Positions 58,048-64,000 of a stretch of DNA of 64,000 bases are shown piece after piece (the first letter of the stretch is position 1; every line of letters begins with the position of its first letter). Source of the stretch: Microvirga pudoricolor. Its GTDB lineage: Bacteria; Pseudomonadota; Alphaproteobacteria; Rhizobiales; Beijerinckiaceae. Both the position numbers and the translations under genes were made by a program. The DNA lies in the NCBI RefSeq assembly GCF_016892705.1, contig NZ_JAFEMB010000007.1:1-64000 (forward strand), given 5' to 3'. The notes beneath the pieces are model-generated. The model made no database searches, was not told the origin of the DNA, and saw nothing but the letters and a program-made list of their open reading frames with translations.

Positions 58048-59862
58048 ATGAATGATTTGACAGCCGGCACGCCTTTCGACGACGAGCCGGGCCTGCCGGG
58101 CTTTCCGGCCGCGCCATCGGCGACGGCAACCGCCTACCGGGTTCTCGCCCGCAAATACCGCCCGCGCACGTTCGACGACCTCATCGGCCAGGAGGCCATG
58201 GTCCGCACCCTCTCGAACGCCTTCGAGACGGGCCGGATTCCGCAGGCCTGGATGCTCACGGGCGTCCGAGGCGTGGGCAAGACCACGACGGCCCGCATCC
58301 TGGCCCGGGGCCTGAATTACCAGAAACCCGACGGCTCCGGCGCGCCCACGATCCACATGCCCGAGCTCGGCGTCCATTGCGAGGCCATCATGGAATCGCG
58401 GCACGTGGACGTCTTGGAGATGGACGCCGCATCCCATACGGGCATCGACGACGTGCGCCAGATCATCGACGGCATTCGCTACTCGCCGGTCTCGGCCCGC
58501 TACAAGGTCTACATCATCGACGAGGTCCACATGCTCTCGGACAAGGCGTTCAACGCCTTTCTGAAGACGCTGGAGGAGCCGCCGCCCCACGCCAAGTTCA
58601 TCTTCGCCACCACGGAAATCCGCAAGGTTCCGGTGACGATCCTATCCCGCTGCCAGCGCTTCGACCTGCGCCGCATCGATTCCGACAAGCTCGTGACGCA
58701 TCTCGGCCACATCTGCGCGGCCGAGGGCGTGACGGCCGAGCCGGAGGCACTCGCCGCCATCGCCCGCGCGGCGGAAGGCTCTGCGCGCGATTCGCTCTCG
58801 CTCATGGACCAGGCCATCGCCCACGGGGCCGGGGACGTGAAGGCCGAGACCGTGCGCGACATGCTGGGGCTCGCCGACCGCACCCGCGTGATCGACCTGT
58901 TCGAGGCCGTCATGCGTGGCGACGTGCCCGGCGCGTTCGAGAGCCTGCGGTCCCAGTACGATGCCGGAGCCGATCCGGGCGTGATCCTGTCGGACCTCGC
59001 CACCTTCGCCCACGTGGTGACGCGCCTGAAACTCATCCCGGAGGCCGCCAAGGACCCGGCGCTGTCGGAGGCCGAGCGCGTGCGGGGGCTGGAATGCGCC
59101 GCGCGCCTGTCCGTGCGCACCCTGTCCCGCGCCTGGCAGATCTTGCTAAAAGGCGTGCCGGAGGTGCAATCCTCCAACCGCCCGGTGGCGGCCGCCGAGA
59201 TGGTGATCGTGCGCCTCGCCTACGCGGCCGATCTGCCGACCCCGGACGAAGCCCTGCGGGCCCTGAAGGACGGTTCACCCGTTCCGGGTGGGTCCCCTGG
59301 GCCCCGACCCTCCGGCGGACCCGCCACCAACGGTAACATCGCGCTCGCCACCTCGCAGCCGCGTCCCATGCCCCGTCCCCAACCCGCCCAGCCCGAGCCC
59401 ACCATGCGGCTGCGCCGGTTCGAGGACGTGGTCGCCATGGCCGGCGAGCAGCGCGAGATCGTGCTTAAGACCGCCCTGGAGCGGGACGTGCGTCTCGTGC
59501 GGTTCGAGGAAGGCTCCATCGAGTTCAGCCTGGCGGAAGGCGGCAGCCGGACCCTGGCCAACGATCTCGCCCGCGCTCTCCAGCAATGGACCGGCCAGCG
59601 CTGGATGGTGGCCTTGTCATCGGACGAAGGCGCCCCAACCTTGCGGGAGCAGGCCGACAACGCGGAGCGGGAACGCAAGGCGGGCGCGGCCAACCATCCG
59701 CTGGTGCAGGCGGTCCTGTCCAAGTTTCCCGGCGCCAAGATCGTCAACGTGGTCGAGCGCGCCAAGGACGACGGGCCCGGACCCGATGCCGAAACGGAAA
59801 TCTTAGGCGAAGCCGATGCCCTCGCGGCCCACGAGGCCGAAGAAGACAACGACCTGGAGTAA
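58048..59862 (+). CDS. dnaX: DNA polymerase III subunit gamma/tau
   Basis: 604 residues. AAA+ clamp-loader ATPase: YRPRTFDDLIGQEAMVRTL, Walker A GVRGVGKTT (about 71-79), Walker B YIIDEVHML, sensor 1 FATTEIRKVP. The Cys4 zinc module usual between Walker A and B is degenerate here (only the Cys in LGVHCEAIM remains). Domains III to V and a C-terminal tau part follow (LRRFEDVVAMAGEQREIVLK, about 455). No poly-A slippage site for a short gamma form was seen. The ATG at 58048 is preferred to a TTG two codons before it; neither has a good ribosome binding site. Confidence 0.94.
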   Translation: MNDLTAGTPFDDEPGLPGFPAAPSATATAYRVLARKYRPRTFDDLIGQEAMVRTLSNAFETGRIPQAWMLTGVRGVGKTTTARILARGLNYQKPDGSGAPTIHMPELGVHCEAIMESRHVDVLEMDAASHTGIDDVRQIIDGIRYSPVSARYKVYIIDEVHMLSDKAFNAFLKTLEEPPPHAKFIFATTEIRKVPVTILSRCQRFDLRRIDSDKLVTHLGHICAAEGVTAEPEALAAIARAAEGSARDSLSLMDQAIAHGAGDVKAETVRDMLGLADRTRVIDLFEAVMRGDVPGAFESLRSQYDAGADPGVILSDLATFAHVVTRLKLIPEAAKDPALSEAERVRGLECAARLSVRTLSRAWQILLKGVPEVQSSNRPVAAAEMVIVRLAYAADLPTPDEALRALKDGSPVPGGSPGPRPSGGPATNGNIALATSQPRPMPRPQPAQPEPTMRLRRFEDVVAMAGEQREIVLKTALERDVRLVRFEEGSIEFSLAEGGSRTLANDLARALQQWTGQRWMVALSSDEGAPTLREQADNAERERKAGAANHPLVQAVLSKFPGAKIVNVVERAKDDGPGPDAETEILGEADALAAHEAEEDNDLE

Positions 59863-59865
59863 GAC

Positions 59866-60186
59866 ATGCGCGATATCATGGGATTGATGAAGCAGGCCCA
59901 AGCCATGCAGCAGAAGCTGCAGGACGCTCAGGCCGAGCTTGAGACCGTGGAGGTCGAGGGCACGTCGGGCGGCGGCGTCGTGACCGTGAAGGTCACCGGC
60001 AAAGGCCAGCTCAAGGCCATCAGCATCGATGCCTCGCTCATGAACCCGGACGAGAAGGAAATTCTCGAGGACCTGATCGTGGCGGCCATGAACGACGCCA
60101 AGGGCAAGGCCGACCGGGCCGCCGAGGAGCGCATGGCGGCACTGACGAAGGGCCTGCCGATCCCGCCCGGCATGAAGCTGTTCTGA
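59866..60186 (+). CDS. YbaB/EbfC family nucleoid-associated protein
   Basis: 106 residues: [45 protein letters not shown] shows the helix and strand of the YbaB fold, ending [24 protein letters not shown]. It is a dimeric DNA-binding protein of unclear precise role, regularly found between dnaX and recR, as here. Confidence 0.93.
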   Translation: MRDIMGLMKQAQAMQQKLQDAQAELETVEVEGTSGGGVVTVKVTGKGQLKAISIDASLMNPDEKEILEDLIVAAMNDAKGKADRAAEERMAALTKGLPIPPGMKLF

Positions 60187-60193
60187 GGCTTTC

Positions 60194-60799
60194 ATGGCTC
60201 AATCCGTTGCCGGTCCCGAGATCGAGCGCCTGATCCAGCTCCTCGCCCGTCTGCCGGGCCTGGGGCCGCGTTCGGCGCGGCGGGCCGCCCTGCACTTGAT
60301 CAAGAAACGTGAGACGCTGCTCAATCCGTTGAGCGACGCCATGCGGGTCGCCAACGAGCGCATCGTGGTGTGCTCGTCCTGCGGCAATGTGGACACGTCC
60401 GACCCCTGCACCATCTGCCGCGATTCCCGCCGCGACGTGTCGATCCTCGTGGTGGTCGAGGACGTGTCGGACCTGTGGGCGCTGGAGCGCTCCGGGGCCG
60501 TGAGCGCGCGCTACCACGTGCTGGGCGGCGTGCTGTCGCCCCTCGACGGCGTGCGGCCCGAGCACCTGAACCTCGACCGGCTCGTGGCGCGGGCCTCGGA
60601 GGCCGGCGTCAGCGAGGTGCTGCTGGCCCTGAACGCCACCGTCGACGGCCAGACCACTGCCCATTACATCACCGAACTGCTCGCGCACTTGCCCGTGAAG
60701 GTCACACGGCTCGCCCACGGCGTTCCTGTCGGCGGAGAGCTCGATTATCTCGACGAAGGCACGCTCTCGGCCGCCATCCGCCAGCGCACTTCCTTGTAG
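60194..60799 (+). CDS. recR: Recombination mediator RecR
   Basis: 201 residues. Helix-hairpin-helix [21 protein letters not shown] (about 14-34), zinc finger [16 protein letters not shown] (about 60-75), Toprim domain [16 protein letters not shown] to [14 protein letters not shown], and C-terminal Walker B-like part. It works with RecO and RecF in loading RecA at gaps. The order dnaX-ybaB-recR is the conserved bacterial cluster. Confidence 0.95.
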   Translation: MAQSVAGPEIERLIQLLARLPGLGPRSARRAALHLIKKRETLLNPLSDAMRVANERIVVCSSCGNVDTSDPCTICRDSRRDVSILVVVEDVSDLWALERSGAVSARYHVLGGVLSPLDGVRPEHLNLDRLVARASEAGVSEVLLALNATVDGQTTAHYITELLAHLPVKVTRLAHGVPVGGELDYLDEGTLSAAIRQRTSL

Positions 60800-60836
60800 G
60801 CGGATCAGTCATACCACTCCCTATGGCTTAGCTGAG

Positions 60837-60859
60837 CGCTTCAATGTAACATTGAAGCG
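60837..60859. promoter_or_regulatory. Perfect palindrome upstream of the toxin-antitoxin pair, candidate operator
   Basis: Two 11-bp arms (CGCTTCAATGT, 60837-60847, and ACATTGAAGCG, 60849-60859) are perfect inverse copies around one central A. The site overlaps a possible -35 (TTGAAG, 60852-60857) placed 15 bp before TATTAT (60873-60878). This geometry suits an autorepressor such as a HigA-type antitoxin. It could alternatively be a recR terminator, but no T-tract follows. Confidence 0.55.
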
Positions 60860-60904
60860 GCCGCAAGGCTTGTATTATTCGTCTTAGGGAATATTATTCA
60901 TCCA

Positions 60905-61270
60905 ATGGAATGGTCCGTCGAGTATACGGACGAGTTCGGTGAATGGTGGAACGGTCTCCTGGAAAGGGATCAAATCAGCATCGATGCGCATGTTCGTCAG
61001 CTTGAGCGGAGGGGGCCCAATCTGCCTTTTCCTTTCTCAAGTGGCATTAGTGGTTCTCGCCACCCTCATATGAGAGAGTTGAGGGTGCAAAGCCATGGGA
61101 AGCCGTTGCGAATTTTCTATGCATTCGACCCACACCGCTCCGCCATCCTTCTGATCGGCGGCGATAAAACGGGAGACGGGCGGTTTTACGACCGGATGAT
61201 TCCTGTCGCAGATGACCTGTACGACGTTCATCTGGCAGAGCTGGAGAGGGAGAAAGCCCATGGCCGGTAG
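60905..61270 (+). CDS. HigB-type toxin (RelE/ParE superfamily, phage-derived Gp49-like)
   Basis: 121 residues: WSVEYTDEFGEWWNGLLERDQISIDAHVRQLERRGPNLPFPFSSGISGSRHPHMRELRVQSHGKPLRIFYAFDPHRSAILLIGGDKTGDGRFYDRMIPVADDLYDVHL. The pattern HMRELR and RIFYAFDP is that of HigB/Gp49-type mRNA endoribonucleases. It precedes and overlaps the antitoxin gene, the usual HigBA order. The protein is AT-richer in coding than its neighbours, as is common for transferred modules. Confidence 0.88.
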   Translation: MEWSVEYTDEFGEWWNGLLERDQISIDAHVRQLERRGPNLPFPFSSGISGSRHPHMRELRVQSHGKPLRIFYAFDPHRSAILLIGGDKTGDGRFYDRMIPVADDLYDVHLAELEREKAHGR

Positions 61271-61592
61271 GCATTCCTTTGCGAATCTGCGCGCCCGCAT
61301 GTTGCGTGAAGCGGAGGCTGTGGCGGAAAGGGAGGCTCGGCGTCTTGGCGAGGAGATGGATCTCGCCGAGGTTCGCCGCGCCTTGCGCCTGTCTCAGGAA
61401 GAGATCGGGCAGACCTTGCAGATCGGTCAGGGCTCTGTCGCCAAGATCGAGAAGCGCGCCGACATGTATGTCAGCACCCTGCGCCGGTTCATCGAGGCCA
61501 TGGGTGGCGAATTGGAGATCGTCGCCCGGTTCCCGGATCGTGACGTCAGGATCAAAAACTTCTCCGACCTGTCCGAGAAGTCACGCCCCTGA
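61260..61592 (+). CDS. XRE-type antitoxin (HigA-like)
   Basis: 110 residues. An N-terminal helical part (LRARMLREAEAVAEREARRLGEEMDLAEVRRAL) is followed by a helix-turn-helix: LSQEEIGQTLQIGQGSVAKIEKRADMYVSTLRRFIEAMGGELEIVARFPD (about 44-95). The ATG overlaps the end of the toxin gene by 11 bases, so the pair is translated together. Such antitoxins neutralise the toxin and repress their own promoter, which fits the palindrome at 60837-60859. Confidence 0.88.
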   Translation: MAGRHSFANLRARMLREAEAVAEREARRLGEEMDLAEVRRALRLSQEEIGQTLQIGQGSVAKIEKRADMYVSTLRRFIEAMGGELEIVARFPDRDVRIKNFSDLSEKSRP

Positions 61593-61658
61593 CGTATCAT
61601 GGCGGCCGACGGGCATGAGCCTATATCCCCAGAGAAGGGTGTCGATCCGCTGGGTCTC

Positions 61659-62180
61659 TCAGGCGGATCTCCGCCTGGTGACTGGGGCTGGCGTCGAACC
61701 GGCGCCGTCCCGTTTCGCGAGCCATAGCAGCAGGGGCAGCAGCACGGCCTGGACAATGGTCAGGGCCAGCAGCAGGCCGAAATTGTTCGCCGCATAGTCG
61801 GCATGCATCACCGCCTGCCGGACGTGCCCGATGGCGACGCCGATGTCGAACAGAACGATGTAGGTGACGACCGCGCTCTTGAATCCGATCCCGCGCCAGA
61901 ACGATACGATGCCGGCGATTCCGATGGCGATGTCGGCGACGCCGATCTCGAATTGGAACGGGCTGACCTGCCATCCGATCGACGCCGCCGCGACCTCGGG
62001 CGCGAAGACGTGAAAGAGGCCTGCCCACAGGAAGGACAGGCCGACGGGCAGGAGGAGCATCCAATCCAGCAGACGGGAAGCCAGCGGCCGACCGTCGCGA
62101 CGGACCAGGGCCAGGGCGATGGCCAGCGCGAAGCTGAGGGCGGGGATATTCGACAGGATGAAGCGGATCGTCTCGGCCAT
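61659..62180 (-). CDS. Integral membrane protein, probably DUF6790-like
   Basis: 173 residues with four to five membrane helices: FILSNIPALSFALAIALALV, LLDWMLLLPVGLSFLWAGLFHVFAPEVAAASIGW, FEIGVADIAIGIAGIVSFW, FKSAVVTYIVLFDIGVAIGHVRQAVMHADYAANNFGLLLALTIVQAVLLPLLLWLA. The motif SIGWQVSPFQFEIGVADIAIGI is conserved in a family of small unknown membrane proteins. The ATG at 62180 has GAGAG upstream; earlier codons are an in-frame extension. Function is unknown. Confidence 0.7.
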   Translation of the reverse strand: MAETIRFILSNIPALSFALAIALALVRRDGRPLASRLLDWMLLLPVGLSFLWAGLFHVFAPEVAAASIGWQVSPFQFEIGVADIAIGIAGIVSFWRGIGFKSAVVTYIVLFDIGVAIGHVRQAVMHADYAANNFGLLLALTIVQAVLLPLLLWLAKRDGAGSTPAPVTRRRSA

Positions 62181-62323
62181 GTCGGGTCTCTCGCGCTGGC
62201 ACAGCGGCAGGGCCAAGCGGCTCGCCGGCGGCGGGGTGCTCGCGTGGGCAGCCTAGCCGATGGGAGTGGGCTGCTCAGGAAAAATGCTGCCTCGACGTCC
62301 CGCATCAACAGGAATCCGAGCTC

Positions 62324-63931
62324 TCACAACGGCATCGTCAGCCGAAACACCGTCCCGTTCTCCGAGGTGAGGCTCACATGCCCGCCGAGCTGGGCCGCGA
62401 AGGCGCGGATGAGCTTGGTGCCGAGGGACGACGGATCATCCTTGTTTCCGATCAGTCCACGGCCGTTATCGCGCACCGTGACCTCCAGGCCGCTGTCGCT
62501 GCGATGGACGGAAACGGCGATCTGCCCTTCCTGGTCGGGAGCGAAAGCGTGCTTGAAGGCGTTCGAGATCGCTTCCGTCACCGTGAGGGCGAGGGGGATG
62601 GCCTTCTCCAGGTCGATGGCGATCGGGTCTGCGTCCAGATCGAGCTCGATCCCCCGCGCGGCGGCCCCGTAGGCGGCGGATAGCTCGCCGATCAGGCGGC
62701 CGAAATAGTCCTGAAGGTTGATCGTGCCGCCCGTATCCGTCCGATAGAGCGTGTCGTGGATCAGGCCGATGGAGCGCAGGCGATCTTGGGTTTCCTGGAA
62801 AGCCGTCTTCACGTCCGGGTCCTTGAAGCGCCGGGCCTGGAGCTGCAGCAGGCTCGATGTGACCTGGAGGTTGTTCTTCACCCGGTGGTGGATCTCCTTC
62901 AGCAGCACCACCTTGTCGGAGAGGGCCTTGGCAAGGCTGTCATTCGCCTGACCGAGCTCCCGATTCAGATCGTGGAGGCTGCGCTGGGTCTCCTCGGTCC
63001 GGTAGCTGAGACGGATGCCGAACCAGGTCAGCCAGGCGAGCGCCACGAGCACGATGATCGTGACGGCGATGCTCCAATAGAGCCCCTGCCACCAGACCGA
63101 GAGCGCCGCCGCCACCGGGATGCTCGCCGTCACCGTCACGGGCCACCGTTCGAGGCGGCGGAAGGACACGATCCGCTCGGCACTGTCCGAGGTCCGGTCG
63201 GACCGGTAGGTGCCGGCCTTCTGACTCGTGAAATCCGTGAACAGGCGCGAGCGCGCCAATGTGGCATTGGTCCGGTCCGGTGTCAGATCCGTGCGGGCGA
63301 TAACGCTGCCGTCCCGGTCCCAGATGCCGAGAACGAGGTCACCCGCATTCTCGTTCATGTTCGAGACCTCCTGCAGGAAGGTGGGCCGCAAGGCCACCAT
63401 GGCAACACCGTCGAAATCGCCCTTCACATCCGGAATGCGGCGGGTGTAGGTGTAGAGGATCTCCTTGTTGTACTGGCCCAGGATGGCCCCGCCCACGATC
63501 GTGTCGGCTCCGGCCCGGTGGGCCTTGAACCAGCGCCGGTCGGCAAAGCTCATGTCGGCGACCGGAAAGGCGCCGGTCATCGAGACCGCGTTGCCGTTCC
63601 GGTCCATGATCAGGAAGAGGTCGCCGGCCGAGGACCGCTGGGTCATGTCCACGAGAAGGTCGTGCGCCTCGCGCGAGCCCTTCAGGGCGTCGGCCCCGCC
63701 CTTGAGGGCCACGTACTCGATGATGTCCTTCAGGAGCAGGTCCCCGGTCTCGAGGGTCCGCTTGGTGTATTCCTCCATCAGGAGGGCAAGGTCCTGCGTG
63801 GCGGCCTCGGCCCGGTTCATCGCATAGCGGTATTCGAGCCACACGAAGGTGCCGCGCATGCCGATGATCGCAACGGCGAACAACAGGGCCGTCGCGTAGA
63901 GAACGGTACGGACGTCACGGACGGGGATCAT
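62324..63931 (-). CDS. Sensor histidine kinase with periplasmic Cache domain and HisKA_2 phosphoacceptor
   Basis: 535 residues. TM1 is at about 8-30, a double-Cache-type periplasmic sensor at about 40-275 (DLFLIMDRNGNAVSMTGAFP, FADRRWFKAHRAG, GAILGQYNKEILYTYTRRI), and TM2 at about 280-306. A coiled region and LLKEIHHRVKNNLQVTSSLLQLQ (His348/His349) mark the HisKA_2 family; the ATPase part has AISNAFKHAF (N box) and VRDNGRGLIGNKDDPSSLGTKLI (G boxes). Kinases of this type often feed the alphaproteobacterial general stress pathway. No response regulator is in view. An in-frame ATG at 63973 would add 14 residues. Confidence 0.9.
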   Translation of the reverse strand: MIPVRDVRTVLYATALLFAVAIIGMRGTFVWLEYRYAMNRAEAATQDLALLMEEYTKRTLETGDLLLKDIIEYVALKGGADALKGSREAHDLLVDMTQRSSAGDLFLIMDRNGNAVSMTGAFPVADMSFADRRWFKAHRAGADTIVGGAILGQYNKEILYTYTRRIPDVKGDFDGVAMVALRPTFLQEVSNMNENAGDLVLGIWDRDGSVIARTDLTPDRTNATLARSRLFTDFTSQKAGTYRSDRTSDSAERIVSFRRLERWPVTVTASIPVAAALSVWWQGLYWSIAVTIIVLVALAWLTWFGIRLSYRTEETQRSLHDLNRELGQANDSLAKALSDKVVLLKEIHHRVKNNLQVTSSLLQLQARRFKDPDVKTAFQETQDRLRSIGLIHDTLYRTDTGGTINLQDYFGRLIGELSAAYGAAARGIELDLDADPIAIDLEKAIPLALTVTEAISNAFKHAFAPDQEGQIAVSVHRSDSGLEVTVRDNGRGLIGNKDDPSSLGTKLIRAFAAQLGGHVSLTSENGTVFRLTMPL

Positions 63932-64000
63932 CACGCTACTCTGGAACGGAGGCCCGGGGCGTCCGGACCCCATGGTTCTAGCGCGGAACCCGGGTCCGCT

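Noticed and set aside
58048..59862. Programmed frameshift site in dnaX
   Set aside because: No run of A or slippery heptamer was found; the only short A-run, near 59146, does not fit the motif.

Overview
The window is about 64 kb of GC-rich chromosome from an alphaproteobacterium, most likely in the Hyphomicrobiales (Rhizobiales) and perhaps close to Microvirga or Methylobacteriaceae. The placement is inference. It rests on an Omp25/RopB-type beta-barrel, an sHsp gene followed by a DUF1150 gene, a CycM-like membrane-anchored cytochrome c, an HWE/HisKA_2-type sensor kinase, the infC-rpmI-rplT-pheS-pheT order, and dispersed palindromic intergenic repeats. It looks like ordinary chromosome: no rRNA, tRNA, CRISPR array, prophage or transposase was seen.

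Layout. 1-7 kb: a FAD-linked oxidase cut by the left edge, a beta-barrel porin, a possible small RNA, a serralysin-like RTX metalloprotease with an AT-rich upstream region, a 40-residue membrane microprotein, a hemolysin III family protein and a lytic transglycosylase with a SPOR domain. 7-15 kb: heme oxygenase, then a seven-gene minus-strand unit joining a dipeptide/oligopeptide ABC importer to an M19 dipeptidase and a prolyl aminopeptidase. 15-20 kb: argH, a heat-shock pair (Hsp20 plus DUF1150), an alpha/beta hydrolase and a glycosyltransferase. 20-25 kb: translation genes infC (apparent ATT start), rpmI, rplT, pheS, pheT. 25-26.5 kb: a GIY-YIG protein and moeB, with a palindromic repeat forming the end of moeB.

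26.7-44.6 kb is a nucleoside and pyrimidine economy region. The plus strand carries a BMP-type nucleoside ABC importer (with a VOC gene inside the operon), cdd, punA, deoC, deoA and a GhrA-like reductase. These would import nucleosides, deaminate cytidine, release bases and break down deoxyribose phosphate. The minus strand carries deoB, a GTP-cyclohydrolase-II-like URC1 homologue, a URC4 (DUF1688) homologue, uracil phosphoribosyltransferase and a DgoK-like kinase, followed by leucyl aminopeptidase, a MarR regulator and an NlpC/P60 peptidase. URC1, URC4 and UPRTase together match the reductive-independent URC uracil degradation route known from yeast. This is the most interesting system in the window.

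44.6-54 kb: a CDF metal exporter, a complete yejABEF-type peptide importer with two tandem substrate-binding proteins, and a membrane cytochrome c. 54-64 kb: kdsB, pheA, a GNAT acetyltransferase, nudC, a HIT protein, the SRP RNA gene, dnaX, a YbaB nucleoid protein, recR, a HigBA-type toxin-antitoxin pair with a near-ideal operator palindrome, a small membrane protein and a sensor histidine kinase.
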